NCBI GenBank assembly: GCA_022842445.1
Contig: JALHPO010000001.1
Location: forward strand, 295,144 to 359,143
Origin: Nitrospira sp.
GTDB taxonomy: Bacteria > Nitrospirota > Nitrospiria > Nitrospirales > Nitrospiraceae
DNA length: 64,000 nucleotides
Direction of reading: 5' to 3'
The position numbers and the translations under genes are program-made. Under the pieces are notes generated by a model that made no database searches, was not told the DNA's origin, and saw nothing but the letters and a program-made list of their open reading frames with translations. Shown one piece after another: positions 44,601 through 54,064 of the stretch (the stretch's first letter is position 1; each line of letters opens with the position of its first letter).

Positions 44601-47600
44601 GAGGGTCTGTCCGTTCCCGCGAATCTCTAGGCGATCGTCATAGTCCATCAACGTCGTATTGAAGCCGAAGGCGTTGGAGTTCACGAGTTCCCGTACGGGA
44701 GGGAACGGGGGAAACGCGCCCGGTGGTGATCCAGGATCCTGAGAGTGATAGGCCCGACGGATGACGATGGGCATCCGTCCAGGGAGCACGAGATCCGTTT
44801 GCTCCAGTTGAAACATTCCGGTTTGTAACAGGACGGGGTCCCCGCCGGTCAGGCCGAGGAATTTGCCCAACGCCGCGAGTTGCTGCATCACGACACCGAA
44901 GATGCCGCAGCAGAACTTCGGCTGGCCGACGCCAGGATCAGGGATGATCTGCCTGCCGTCCGCACTGACCGTCCCTTCTCCATACTTCTTCCATTGATTC
45001 GAATTCGAATCGGGTGTGGGCGATTCATCGAAATACCAAAACTCTGCTCGCTCGCCGGGTAGACCGCCCAGATCATTGGGCGCAAGCACAGGAATCGGCC
45101 GGCTGGGATAACCACCACCCGGCTTGCCAAAATTGAACAGATAGGTCTGCTTCATCTGCAAGTGTGCTGGTGGCGGGATCACCGGAATACGGTCCACCGG
45201 CACGGGCGTAATTGAGATTTTCGTATTGGGCTGGCCATCCCAGCCGGTAATCGTGGTGCCCACCGGAATGATCATGGTGAAGTCTGGAATCGCCGGCGGT
45301 GAAATGACGGTCTGCGCTCCAGGGGTAATTGGGAAATAGATTTGACTGACCTCATGGAGATACACCTGATGCGGCAGGATATTCGCCACTCCCCCCTGGA
45401 TGGTCATCTGAACCGGCAAGGCAGCCGGATAGAGAGGGGACCCTCCATCGATGAGCAGCACTTGTAAACCCGTCGGCGGATTCGTGAAGAGGAAGTTCCC
45501 ACTCGCGTCTGTTGTTGCACTCAGCGTCCCAATCCGCACCACAGCCCCCGCAATCGGCGCATCGTCTTTCGTCGCCAGAATCCGTCCCGCCAAGGTAGTG
45601 GTGCCTGCTGCAAGGACATTCACTTGCAAGGGACTCTGTCGGACAATCGTCTGGCCATCAATCACCGCTGTGGCCGAGACCGTGATCGTCGTGAGCCCCG
45701 TCGGAGCTGTGCCGCTATTCAAGGTCAATGTGGCCACTTGGCCACCGGCAATCTGTGAGGGTGTAAAGCTACCCGACATGCCGGTGGGCAAGCCGGTCGC
45801 GGCCAGTGAGACAAAGCCGGTGACCGGATTTTGGCCGCTGTTCGTCACTTGAATCTGCGTCGTCGTGGGCTGTCCTCGCACCACCGTCACCTGACCCGGT
45901 GCGGCGGAGAGCGAAAAGTTCTGGGAGGTCACAAAGCCGAAATCTTGCGTGCTGATCGCGGTGCCACCCGGCGTCACGACAGTGATCTTCCCGGTCGTGG
46001 CCCCTTGCGGCACAGTCGTGAGCAGCGTGGTCGCCGTCACCGCCGTGATGACGGCGTTGGTATTGTTGAAGGTTACCGTCGTCGTGCCGGGTCCAGAGCC
46101 ATTGAGATTCGTCCCCGTGATCGTCACCACCGTCCCGATCACACCGGTGAGCGGCGTGAAGCTCGTGATTGTGGGCGGTGCCGGGAGCACGGTGAGGACC
46201 AGTGTCGCAGGAAGCCGTATCGGTGCGGTCGCCGTCAGGGTCACGGTCCCGACCGCGGCACCCATCACGACGAAGGACGCCGAGGTTTGATTTTCCGGGA
46301 TCGTCACCGTAGTGGCATGCGACACTGACCCAGTACCGCTTGAGGTCATCGTGACCACCAAGCCGCCGATATCTGCCACACGAGCGCTGGTGACCGTGAC
46401 AGAGAGGGCCTGCCCAACCGCCAGGGTCGTCGGCGTCGCCGTGAGACTCAAGGCCGGCGGTGTGAGGACCGTGAGGCCGGTTTCGACAATCGTGGGCGTT
46501 CCGGTCGTCGGGGTAAAGGTGGCTCGAATCGTCGTGGCCCCGATGGCCAGAGCGCTGATGACACCGTCACTGGTGATGGTGGCCACGGTCTGATTCGTCG
46601 AGACCCAGACGAGCCGGCTATCGGTCGTGAGGTTCTGCGTGGTGCCGTCGGTCAAGGTGGCCGTCGCCGTCATCTGCTGCTGTTCGCCCACGAAGAGCGC
46701 GAATTCTTGTGGTGAGAGAGTGAGCAGCACGAGTTCGGCCGGTGTGACCGTGACGGTGGCCGTGGCACTCCCTCCATTCAGCGTGGCTGTGATCGTCGCC
46801 GTGCCTTCACCCACCGTGTTGACGGGGAACGTGGCTGCGAGGGCTCCCGCCGCAACCGTGACCGAGGCCGGGACTTGGGCCACGTTGGTGGCACTGCTAG
46901 TCAGGGTGACAACGGTCACATCCGTCGGGGCCCGGCTCAGCGTGACGGTCAGCGTGCCAGGCCGTCCCTTCGGCAAACTCTGAGTGAGCGGCGTAAGACT
47001 CGTCACGACCGGCGGTGGCAACGTCACCTGGACCACTGAACTGGCCGTCGTGCTATTGATCGAGGCGGTGATCGTGGCATTCCCCGCCAGGAGCGCCGTC
47101 ACGGGAATGGTGGCGCTCAATTGATTGGCTGGGACCGTGATGGAGGCCGGCACTTGCACCAGGGTCGGCGCACTGTTCGTGAGGGAAATCACCGTGTCAC
47201 TCACCTGCGCGGCATTGATCGTGAGGGTCAGACTGCCAGTTGCTCCTTGCTGGAGCGGCAGTGGGTTGGGCAAGAGCGAGACGACCACCGGTGGCGGCGG
47301 TTGGACCTGGACGGTCGCGATCTTGGTGGTGCCGTTCACCGTCGCGGTGACGATCGCGTTGCCCACGGCGAGGCCGGTCACGGTGAAGGCCGCACTGGTC
47401 TGGCCGGCTGGGACCGTGACGATCGCCGGGACCTGCACCAGGCTCGGTTGATCGACCGTCACCGCGACTTCGGTATTCGTGAGTTGCCCCGCATTGAGCG
47501 TGACGGTCAACGTGCCACTCGCCCCGATGACGACAGGCAGCGGCGAGGGCAGCAGAGACACGATCGCCGGAGGCGGCGGCGTGACCTGGACTAAGGCCTC

Positions 47601-48836
47601 GGCCATAGAACTGTTCAGCGTCACATGCACCATTGCGGATCCGAGCGCAGCCGCAGTCACCGGGATGGTGGTCGTCAATTGCCCAGCCGGGACACTAACC
47701 GTGGCCGGGACGGTGACGATCCCGGTCGGCGCCGTGGTGACCTGGATCGGAGTGACGCTGGGCTGCACGGCACTGATACGAACGGTGAGGGTGCCGATCG
47801 CCCCGAGATTGAGACTGGTAGTCGGCGGCTCTACGGCCACGATCGTCGGAAGATTCGGCGTGACCGTGATGGTGCTCGTTGCGCTCGTGCCGTTGAGACT
47901 GGCCGTGATCACAGCGGTGCCGGGAGTATTGCCCGACACGGGAATGGTCGTGGTCGTCTGGCCTGCTGGAATGGTCACCGACGCCGGCACTGAGGCCATG
48001 CTCGAGGCGCTGCTGGACAAGGAGACGATCGTGGCACTGCTTTGGGCCGCGCTGATGGTCACCGTCAGATTCCCGGTGCCCCCCTGCGTAATAGTAGCAC
48101 TCGCCGGTTGCAGGCTCGTGATCGTGGGCGGCGCGGTACTCACATCCACGGTGGCGCTCACCGAACCGTCGTTCAACGTGACCGTGATCTGGGCATTGCC
48201 GACAGCCACGGCGGTGACCGGAATCGCGATGCTCGTCTGACCTAACGTGAAGTTCACACTGCTCGGCACGGTCGCGACAGCGGTGTTGTTGCTCGCGACC
48301 GTGAGTGCCCCAGCCGTGGTCGGCGCGGGGGAGAGCGTTGCCGTGAGCGTGCCGGAGGACCCGACGGTCAGGTTTAAGGGATTGGGCGTCAGTGCCGTCG
48401 GCGTCGGCAGAATCTTGGTGCCGTAGACCCGAATCGTGAGAAAGGCTCCGGGCGTGCTCGCCAGTCGGACCTTCAGTTGATTCGTGCCCGGGTTGAGCGT
48501 GATCGTCGTACTGACGAAGGCCACGTTCTGCCCGAAGTCCGCCGGGCCGGCGACCTGCACGTTGTTGACCTCGATCCATGCGCTGGAAATCCGGTTTTGG
48601 CCGTTGCTCTGACCGTTGGTCACCTCCAGCAAGAAGGGCAATCCGATGGTGGCCGGCACGGTGATAGTATCGGTGAATTGATTCGGCGCCCCGGTGGTTC
48701 GCGTATATTGCTTCGAGCCGAAGATGACCTGATCAGGGGTGGCCAACGCGGGCGCGGCGAGGCCAACCCACGCCAGCGCGACCAGCAGTGCGAGCTGACC
48801 GTGTTTCACGAACTGCATATTCCAACACGCGATCAT
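41664..48836 (-). CDS. RHS-repeat polymorphic toxin with long Ig stalk (2390 aa)
   Basis: Start ATG 48836, with AAGGAG 7 nt upstream, begins a signal peptide. Order: an N-terminal beta domain; about eight tandem Ig-like units of about 100 aa (VTVPAGQTSAAFTVTG pattern); a Big_2 domain (ATLTDGTTQNLTT); an IPT domain; a carboxypeptidase-regulatory-like domain (GAVVRIGTLSATTDASGNFLF). Then a DUF6531-type segment, over 20 YD repeats, and the RHS core end (LYYYRARYYQPRLQRFIAEDS...NPILRTDPSGQ). After DPSG (about 42024) comes a variable tip of about 120 aa, almost all Gly-zipper hydrophobic stretches (GGGLGGLIGGGSGALIG), suggesting membrane insertion. Neighbour gene: candidate immunity. Confidence 0.9.
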   Translation of the reverse strand: MIACWNMQFVKHGQLALLVALAWVGLAAPALATPDQVIFGSKQYTRTTGAPNQFTDTITVPATIGLPFLLEVTNGQSNGQNRISSAWIEVNNVQVAGPADFGQNVAFVSTTITLNPGTNQLKVRLASTPGAFLTIRVYGTKILPTPTALTPNPLNLTVGSSGTLTATLSPAPTTAGALTVASNNTAVATVPSSVNFTLGQTSIAIPVTAVAVGNAQITVTLNDGSVSATVDVSTAPPTITSLQPASATITQGGTGNLTVTISAAQSSATIVSLSSSASSMASVPASVTIPAGQTTTTIPVSGNTPGTAVITASLNGTSATSTITVTPNLPTIVAVEPPTTSLNLGAIGTLTVRISAVQPSVTPIQVTTAPTGIVTVPATVSVPAGQLTTTIPVTAAALGSAMVHVTLNSSMAEALVQVTPPPPAIVSLLPSPLPVVIGASGTLTVTLNAGQLTNTEVAVTVDQPSLVQVPAIVTVPAGQTSAAFTVTGLAVGNAIVTATVNGTTKIATVQVQPPPPVVVSLLPNPLPLQQGATGSLTLTINAAQVSDTVISLTNSAPTLVQVPASITVPANQLSATIPVTALLAGNATITASINSTTASSVVQVTLPPPVVTSLTPLTQSLPKGRPGTLTVTLSRAPTDVTVVTLTSSATNVAQVPASVTVAAGALAATFPVNTVGEGTATITATLNGGSATATVTVTPAELVLLTLSPQEFALFVGEQQQMTATATLTDGTTQNLTTDSRLVWVSTNQTVATITSDGVISALAIGATTIRATFTPTTGTPTIVETGLTVLTPPALSLTATPTTLAVGQALSVTVTSARVADIGGLVVTMTSSGTGSVSHATTVTIPENQTSASFVVMGAAVGTVTLTATAPIRLPATLVLTVLPAPPTITSFTPLTGVIGTVVTITGTNLNGSGPGTTTVTFNNTNAVITAVTATTLLTTVPQGATTGKITVVTPGGTAISTQDFGFVTSQNFSLSAAPGQVTVVRGQPTTTQIQVTNSGQNPVTGFVSLAATGLPTGMSGSFTPSQIAGGQVATLTLNSGTAPTGLTTITVSATAVIDGQTIVRQSPLQVNVLAAGTTTLAGRILATKDDAPIAGAVVRIGTLSATTDASGNFLFTNPPTGLQVLLIDGGSPLYPAALPVQMTIQGGVANILPHQVYLHEVSQIYFPITPGAQTVISPPAIPDFTMIIPVGTTITGWDGQPNTKISITPVPVDRIPVIPPPAHLQMKQTYLFNFGKPGGGYPSRPIPVLAPNDLGGLPGERAEFWYFDESPTPDSNSNQWKKYGEGTVSADGRQIIPDPGVGQPKFCCGIFGVVMQQLAALGKFLGLTGGDPVLLQTGMFQLEQTDLVLPGRMPIVIRRAYHSQDPGSPPGAFPPFPPVRELVNSNAFGFNTTLMDYDDRLEIRGNGQTLSAIAGFTRENLSLQPDGTYRATRTPEMAGWIGRVNQDGTSTLRDKNGTVRTFGTDGWIRSITDRNGNTVTIVRSGAQIQQIVEPSGRALMFQYAGGGISQITDPLGRTVTYAYEPPTGGYGAPRLHQVTNPAGGTTIYGYAGPYNIGAITDARGITYLTNTYCSTSGGNTCPPDPAVVSQTQADSGTYTFAYVVTNRSVTQATVTDPRGHKTAYRFNGRNYHVAIVDGLGQQTRMTRDYVTNQVLEVRDPLNRLTKYTYDLAGSVTSVLDPQQNPMLVEYEPTFNRVTKITDALNQITRGTYNPVNGNLLSVIDPLTHTVGLAYNQVGQPIAVTDALNHTTTFEYDEVGNLIATADPLGNRTLRFYDAVSRLVAIVDGRGKGTQFTYDPLNRVTQIEDAINGTTSFTYDPNGNLLTVTDAKNQTTTYTYDNMDRLATRKDALNRTESYQYDLAGNLTQFTDRKNQVTTFQYDALNRRTQATYPDATTTFAYDTVGRLIKASDTAPGAGTIAFAYDILDRLIQETTPHGTVAYQYDVLGRRTQMAANGQQPAIYQYDAASRLTRVEQGTLFATLGYDNANRRTSLGYSNGTSTSYAYDLASRLTNITHHGPGSSVIEAVTYSYDAAGNRLSLTRANGTASLVPNAVSSAIYDAANEQTAFAGATLTYDDNGNLTNDGTNTYQWDARNRLMGMSGGTSGSFSYDALGRRTSKAIGSVTSQFLYDGNDIAAEISGGLVGVNYLRSLNIDEPFIRQAGPGNEHYHTDALGSSLALSNTQSSASTTYTYEPFGKTTQTGAVSTSTFKFTGREEDASGLYYYRARYYQPRLQRFIAEDSIGYLGGDVNLYGYVGQNPILRTDPSGQIPLGPGVILGCGLGAMSGYIGAKKPVQGAIVGGLVGCSLGPLIAGIPRGIPGLLVGAYVGGLAGSVSAGAAGGDMRLGTVAGVIGGGLGGLIGGGSGALIGTGLGIAINTLGSPAVGR

Positions 48837-49223
48837 CGAGAGACTCCTTGCGATGAGGACGCAGCGGTCCGCCGTTTCACGCCATCGCAGATTCTTGCTA
48901 TCCAATGAAGACAGTTGCACAATGTTGGTGGTTGTACCACATGACGAATGGAACGCAAGCATTTCGAATATTTTTAACAGGGAAGCGAAAGGTTCGTCTG
49001 ACCCGAATGATTCGGTGCGCGTGCGGGCTCGACGCGCGCCGCAGTCGCGCTCAGCAAAACGAGCACCCGCGCTGATGCCAGCTAGGGCTGAGGAACGCCG
49101 CGCCGAAATGTTCTGTACAACGCAGCTGTGGCTGCGTATGCTCCTGCTGCATCGTCGACGCGCACACGCGCGGATTCAGGAAGCCCTCTGCGACTCATCA
49201 ACTTCGTCATGAGGTCATGTGCC
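48837..49223. other. Divergent intergenic region
   Basis: About 390 bp between the RHS gene (minus) and the protease gene (plus). It should hold both promoters; I see no clear hexamers. A run of GCGCG-rich sequence near 49020-49060 has no gene. Confidence 0.35.
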
Positions 49224-49862
49224 ATGTGTCGGCGTCTGTGCATCGGCTTCTTGCTGGTACTGGCCCTGCCCCTCTCGGTCTACAGCGCTCTCTACTCCTG
49301 TACCGACTCGGCAGGTGTCACCGTGATTACCGATAGCCCGGCGCAGCTGCGCGACTGCACGTTGTTGAGCGCCGGTCGATCGGCTACCCCGGAACAATTA
49401 CCTCTCGAAAAGCCCACCCCACCCCGCGTCGTTGAACCTGAGCCGCCTCGCGATCATCAAACCCAGCCGTCGATATTCTCGGTGCCCTTGGAACGTATCG
49501 GATCGTTGTTCGTCGTCACCATTCAGATCAACGGCTCCAGACCCGCAAAGGTAATTCTCGACACTGGCGCGTCACACACGATTCTCTCCTATGCGGTGGC
49601 CCGCGATCTGGGGCTCTGGGCGCTGCACCCCGCCACCTCGATGACGATGCAGACCGTCGGCGGAACCGTACAGGCCGACGTGCTGCCCGTCACATTGATC
49701 AGCATTGGAGGCGCCGAGGTACGGAACAGCCTCGCGGCGATTTACGACCTGCCGGATGCGCCGGCCGGCATCGAAGGATTACTGGGACAAAGCGTGTTAA
49801 GCCAGTTCGAGGTCACGCTGAATGCCGAGAAGAGTGAATTGCGGCTGCGCGCGGCGAAATGA
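49224..49862 (+). CDS. Exported retropepsin-like aspartyl protease
   Basis: 212 aa from ATG 49224 (GAGGT 8 nt upstream; in-frame ATGs at 49209 and 49128 exist). Signal peptide (LCIGFLLVLALPLSVYSA), then a short DUF4124-like module (LYSCTDSAGVTVITDSPAQLRDC), a Pro-rich linker, and a retroviral-type protease domain with the catalytic ILDTGASHTILS (about residue 108) and the family's hydrophobic-hydrophobic-Gly end (GIEGLLGQSVLSQFEV). Single domain, so it must dimerise. Periplasmic. It overlaps the next gene's open frame, which repeats the N-terminal module. Substrate unknown. Confidence 0.87.
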   Translation: MCRRLCIGFLLVLALPLSVYSALYSCTDSAGVTVITDSPAQLRDCTLLSAGRSATPEQLPLEKPTPPRVVEPEPPRDHQTQPSIFSVPLERIGSLFVVTIQINGSRPAKVILDTGASHTILSYAVARDLGLWALHPATSMTMQTVGGTVQADVLPVTLISIGGAEVRNSLAAIYDLPDAPAGIEGLLGQSVLSQFEVTLNAEKSELRLRAAK

Positions 49863-49897
49863 GTGGAGTCTTATATTATAAGGAGGGAGACGACAGC

Positions 49898-50392
49898 GTG
49901 TCCTCTCATCGATACCATCCCCGGTCATGGGGACCATGGATCTTTGGACTGATGGCGCTCAGCATAAATCTGGCCGAGACCACGCTCGTCACGGCCGGCT
50001 TATATGAGTGTCGAAATGAAGCCGGCACTATTATATACACGGACAGTCCGGCTCAGCTTGAACGGTGCCAACCGGTGGGCAGTGTTGGTCCCTCGCGTTT
50101 GGGAGTGGTCGGCGGTGCCTCCCCCTCTACTCCTGTCACTCCGGCAGCTCCGGTTCCCACCCCAACTGTGTCTGCTCCAGCAAACCATGAATCCTCTGAT
50201 CCGACCGTTGGGTCGTCCGCCGTCGCTCCGGCAGGAGTACCGGGCGGCCATGCTGAAGAGTCACCCTGTGTCCCTGGAGTGAATCCGCTGAATCCCTTGA
50301 GCGCACCCCCCTGCGCGGCAACATCACCGCCCGTATCATCTCCGGCATCTCCGGGTCTTTCTCCCGTTGGATCAGACCCACCCGCGCCATAA
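49898..50392 (+). CDS. Exported Pro-rich protein with DUF4124-like module
   Basis: 164 aa from GTG 49898, chosen for the strong AAGGAGGG site about 10 nt upstream; the frame opens at 49859 inside the previous gene. Signal-like helix (WIFGLMALSINLAETTLV), then LYECRNEAGTIIYTDSPAQLERC, the same module as in the preceding protease with both Cys conserved. The rest is a Pro/Ser/Ala-rich disordered tail with a Cys pair (SPCVPGVNPLNPLSAPPC). Probably a tandem duplication that kept only the module. Function unknown; co-transcription with the protease is likely. Confidence 0.65.
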   Translation: MSSHRYHPRSWGPWIFGLMALSINLAETTLVTAGLYECRNEAGTIIYTDSPAQLERCQPVGSVGPSRLGVVGGASPSTPVTPAAPVPTPTVSAPANHESSDPTVGSSAVAPAGVPGGHAEESPCVPGVNPLNPLSAPPCAATSPPVSSPASPGLSPVGSDPPAP

Positions 50393-50504
50393 AGAGTAAG
50401 ACGAGACACTGACTTACACCCTGAATAGATGGTAATGCATAGCCGACGCATGTTTTGAAATATTTTCTGACGGCTGGGATTGCTCCCCTTCACACGGCAG
50501 GCCG

Positions 50505-50861
50505 CTACTTGGCCAGAGTCCTGATGTAGGCGAGCACGGCCCGGCTGTCTTGTTCGGAGAGCCGGCCTTTCCATGACGGCATATTCGGATTGCCTTCATG
50601 GATGGTCTTGAGCAAGGCTGAGTCGGACTTCTTTTTGATCGATGGCGACGTCAGGTTGGCAGGATCGGCGCCCAGAAGTTTGTAGCCTCCCCCGTCGCCT
50701 GCGGCTCCATGACAGCCAGCACAATATTTGGCGTACACTTTCTTTCCTTTGGCCATTTGAGCCTGCTCCGATTCGGCCGCTGCTTGTCCATAGACCGGCA
50801 GCTGCCAGGCCCCCACTGCCGCCATAAGAATCAGTCCTAGCCCGATCTGCGCCGCATTCAT
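50505..50861 (-). CDS. Mono-heme cytochrome c of the efflux operon
   Basis: 118 aa. Signal peptide (GLGLILMAAVGAWQLPVYG), heme motif CAGCH (about residues 47-51), axial Met in NPNMPSWKG, and YIRTLAK at the end. Its ATG overlaps the RND stop as ATGA, with AGGGTG as ribosome site, so it belongs to the metal efflux operon. A periplasmic redox carrier there might serve metal-redox chemistry, but no function is shown. Confidence 0.88.
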   Translation of the reverse strand: MNAAQIGLGLILMAAVGAWQLPVYGQAAAESEQAQMAKGKKVYAKYCAGCHGAAGDGGGYKLLGADPANLTSPSIKKKSDSALLKTIHEGNPNMPSWKGRLSEQDSRAVLAYIRTLAK

Positions 50862-53800
50862 GATGTCACCCTCGCTTGTTCCGGGTCCGACCCGCCCGCT
50901 GGGTCTTCGCCGAACCCGTCGGACTCCGCTCCTGATTGTTGCCCATCTGCCTCAGGTGGGGACCCGGCCGACCGGCCTTCCATCCACCGATACAAGACCG
51001 GCAGCAGGATCAGCGTCAGGAATGTCGATGATACCAGTCCTCCGATCACGACGATCGCCAACGGCCGTTGGACCTCCGATCCGATGCCGGTCGCGAAGGC
51101 GAGCGGCACCAGCCCGAGTAACGCTACCAGCGCCGTCATCAAAACCGGGCGTAACCGCAGGAGCGCACCGGAGGTGACCGCTTCATCCAAGCCATATCCG
51201 TCATCTCGGAGTTTGTTCATGTAGGAGACGAGCACGATGCCGTTCAGCACCGCGACACCGAAGAGATTGATAAATCCGACAGAGGCCGGGACGCTGAGAT
51301 ACTCACCCGTCAGCCACAGGGCGACAATCCCCCCGATCAAGGCAAACGGCAGGTTCAAAATGATGAGCGTCGCCTGTCGGAGTGAGTTGAAGGTCGAATA
51401 CAACAAGAAGAAGATCAAACCGATGGTGATGGGAACGATGATACGCAGCTTGGCCATTGCCCGCTCCATGTTCTCAAATGAACCGCCCCAGATCACGGTA
51501 TAGCCGGGCGGGAGATGGACACGTTCGGTGATCTTCTGCTGCGCTTCTGCGACCAAGCTGCCGATATCCCGCCCCATCGTGTTGAAGCCGATTGACGCAT
51601 ACCGCTGGAGCCGTTCGCGGCTGATCCGGCCAGGTCCTTCTTCCAGCTTCACGGTGGCAAGATCTGACAGCGGAATCAGCGCGCCGGAGCCATCGCTCAT
51701 CAAAATATTGCTGATCGTCTCGATGCTGTCCCGGTATTGCTCAGGAAAACGGACCACCAGATCGAACCGCTGCTGTCCCTCATACACCCGGGTTGCTTCT
51801 TGGCCGCCGATCGCCGTGGTAATAAGCTGCCGCACGTCGGCCACGTTGATGCCGTGCCGGGCAATCCTGGCCCGGTCGATGTCGATCGTGAGATAGGGCT
51901 GTCCGAACAACTGCTCCACCTTGATATCGCGGACACCGGAGACTTTGCCGAGCACCCCGGCGATCTCCTCCGCCTTGTTCTTGAGCACCTCCAGATCCTC
52001 GCCGAACAGCTTGACCGTCGCTTCCGTCCGCACACCGGAAATCAATTCGTCGACCCGTTGTTGAATGGGCTGGCTGATAAGGAAGGTCGCGCCGGACACC
52101 TGCGACAGCCGCTCGCGGAACTTCTGCATCAGCTGGGGCATGGTTTTCGCCGTCGTCCATTGATCCAGCGGCCGCAACCGAACGACGGGATCGCTTTCAT
52201 TCGGCTCCTGGGGATCGTTCCCCAGTTCGGTCCGTCCGATCTTGGACACCACCATCTCCACTTCCGGAAATTCCATGATCGCCTGCTGCATCCGTTTTTC
52301 GATCTCAATCGAGGCCTGGAGCGACACGCTCGGCAGCCGGATCGTTTGCGGAGCGGCCGTTCCCTCGTTGAGCGTCGGGATGAATTCGCTTCCGAGAAAC
52401 GGCACCAGGCTGAGACTGGCGAGCAGAGCTCCGATTGCCAGCGCCACCACCACCGTTCTATGCCCAAGCGCCCATCGAAGCGCCGGCGCATAGATCCCTT
52501 TCAATAGGCGGACGATCCAGGGATCGTGCTCCGACCCCCGCTTCAGCATCAAGGAACAGAGGACAGGCGACAGTGTCAGCGACAAGACGAGCGACACCAA
52601 CAGGGCGATCATGATGGTGTAGGCGAGAGGCTTGAACATCTTGCCTTCCATCCCGTGAAGCGAGAGCAACGGGAGGAATACCAAGATGATAATGAGAATG
52701 CCGAATACCACGGGCTGGCCCACTTCCTTGACGGCGTCCGTGATCAGGCGCAGTCGGGGCACCGTCGCAGTCGAATGGTCCGAAAGGTGACGGTAGACGT
52801 TTTCCACGACGACGACCGAGCCGTCTACGATCATGCCGATCGCGATGGCCAGCCCGCCCAGCGACATGAGATTTATCGTCAACCCGATCTGCCCCATGAC
52901 GATAAAGGTGGCCAACGGCCCCAACAGCAGCGTGCCGACAACGATCACGGCGCTGCGAACATTGCCCAGAAAGAGGAACAGCACCACGATGACCAACACC
53001 ACACCCTCGGCCAGCGACTTGTAGACGGTAGTCAACGCAGCGGTGATCAATTCGATCCGGTCGTAAAACGGGACAATCCGAAGCCCGTCCGGCAGCAGCC
53101 GTTTCGCATGGATCTCGTCGATGCGGGTTTTGATGCCCTCGACGACGTCGCGCGCGTTGCCGCCTCGCAGCATCAGGACAATCCCGCTCACCACCTCGCG
53201 ATCACCGTTCAAGAGTGTGGCGCCGTGCCGAACGGCATGGTCGATGAGCACCTGCGCAACATCTCCCACAAAGACGGGCGTGCCGCCGGTTTCCTTTACG
53301 ACGATCCGTTCGATGTCCTGTAGCGAGCGGATCAGCCCCACACCCCGCACGATATACTTCTCGTCATGTTTCTCCAAAATATTGCCGCCCGCGTTGGCGT
53401 TGTTGCTGGCCACCGCCTCGAACACCTCCTGCAGCGTGATGTTGTACTTTCGCAGCATGGCCGGCTCAACCAAGACTTGGTATTGCTTGACATAGCCCCC
53501 CATTGAATTGACATCGATCACCTCGGGGGTACTCTTCAACAACGGTCGAATGATCCAATCCTGGATGGTGCGTTCATCGATCAATCGCCGATTGTCCGCT
53601 GCCGCATCCGCGGGTAATCCCGGCGGGCTCTCAAGGTAATACTGAAACACTTCGCCAAGACCAGTGCTGTTCGGAATCAGCATCGGATCCGCGCCGGGAG
53701 GCAGCAGTTCTTTGACTTCGAGGAGCCGCTCGAGAACCAGTTGACGCGCCAGATTGATGTCCATCGAGTCGTCGAACACAATCGTGACGAGGGAGAGACC

Positions 53801-54064
53801 GACCTTGGTGAGCGACCGCATTTCGGTCAACGCGGGAACGCCTGTCAGTTGAAGCTCGATCGGATACGTCACCACGCGTTCGACTTCAGCCGGCGACAGA
53901 CCCGGCGCTTTGGTGACCACTTGCACCAGTACGCTGGTCACGTCCGGAAATGCGTCGATGGGGATGGTTCTGAACGCGTAGAAGCCGCCGGCGCCGACAA
54001 TGACGGCGACAAGCACAACGAGAAGGCGTTGGCGGAGAGAAAAGTCGAGGAGACGCGAGACCAT
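50858..54064 (-). CDS. Heavy-metal RND efflux pump, inner-membrane subunit (CzcA/CusA family)
   Basis: 1068 aa, full length, 12 membrane helices in the RND pattern with two large periplasmic loops. Motifs: FPDVTSVLVQVVTKAPGLSPAEVER at the start of loop 1; GGLAIAIGMIVDGSVVVVEN in helix 4. The last shows Asp and Glu of the CzcA DGAVVxVEN box but lacks the first Asp of DFG, an intermediate between Czc and Cus types, so the metal (Zn/Co/Cd or Cu/Ag) is not settled. Proton-driven export across the envelope with the adjacent MFP and OEP. Overlaps the MFP stop as TGATG. Confidence 0.94.
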   Translation of the reverse strand: MVSRLLDFSLRQRLLVVLVAVIVGAGGFYAFRTIPIDAFPDVTSVLVQVVTKAPGLSPAEVERVVTYPIELQLTGVPALTEMRSLTKVGLSLVTIVFDDSMDINLARQLVLERLLEVKELLPPGADPMLIPNSTGLGEVFQYYLESPPGLPADAAADNRRLIDERTIQDWIIRPLLKSTPEVIDVNSMGGYVKQYQVLVEPAMLRKYNITLQEVFEAVASNNANAGGNILEKHDEKYIVRGVGLIRSLQDIERIVVKETGGTPVFVGDVAQVLIDHAVRHGATLLNGDREVVSGIVLMLRGGNARDVVEGIKTRIDEIHAKRLLPDGLRIVPFYDRIELITAALTTVYKSLAEGVVLVIVVLFLFLGNVRSAVIVVGTLLLGPLATFIVMGQIGLTINLMSLGGLAIAIGMIVDGSVVVVENVYRHLSDHSTATVPRLRLITDAVKEVGQPVVFGILIIILVFLPLLSLHGMEGKMFKPLAYTIMIALLVSLVLSLTLSPVLCSLMLKRGSEHDPWIVRLLKGIYAPALRWALGHRTVVVALAIGALLASLSLVPFLGSEFIPTLNEGTAAPQTIRLPSVSLQASIEIEKRMQQAIMEFPEVEMVVSKIGRTELGNDPQEPNESDPVVRLRPLDQWTTAKTMPQLMQKFRERLSQVSGATFLISQPIQQRVDELISGVRTEATVKLFGEDLEVLKNKAEEIAGVLGKVSGVRDIKVEQLFGQPYLTIDIDRARIARHGINVADVRQLITTAIGGQEATRVYEGQQRFDLVVRFPEQYRDSIETISNILMSDGSGALIPLSDLATVKLEEGPGRISRERLQRYASIGFNTMGRDIGSLVAEAQQKITERVHLPPGYTVIWGGSFENMERAMAKLRIIVPITIGLIFFLLYSTFNSLRQATLIILNLPFALIGGIVALWLTGEYLSVPASVGFINLFGVAVLNGIVLVSYMNKLRDDGYGLDEAVTSGALLRLRPVLMTALVALLGLVPLAFATGIGSEVQRPLAIVVIGGLVSSTFLTLILLPVLYRWMEGRSAGSPPEADGQQSGAESDGFGEDPAGGSDPEQARVTS

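Noticed and set aside
45451..48240. Plus-strand frames opposite the RHS gene stalk
   Set aside because: Shadows of Ig repeats; composition follows the repeat period of the other strand.
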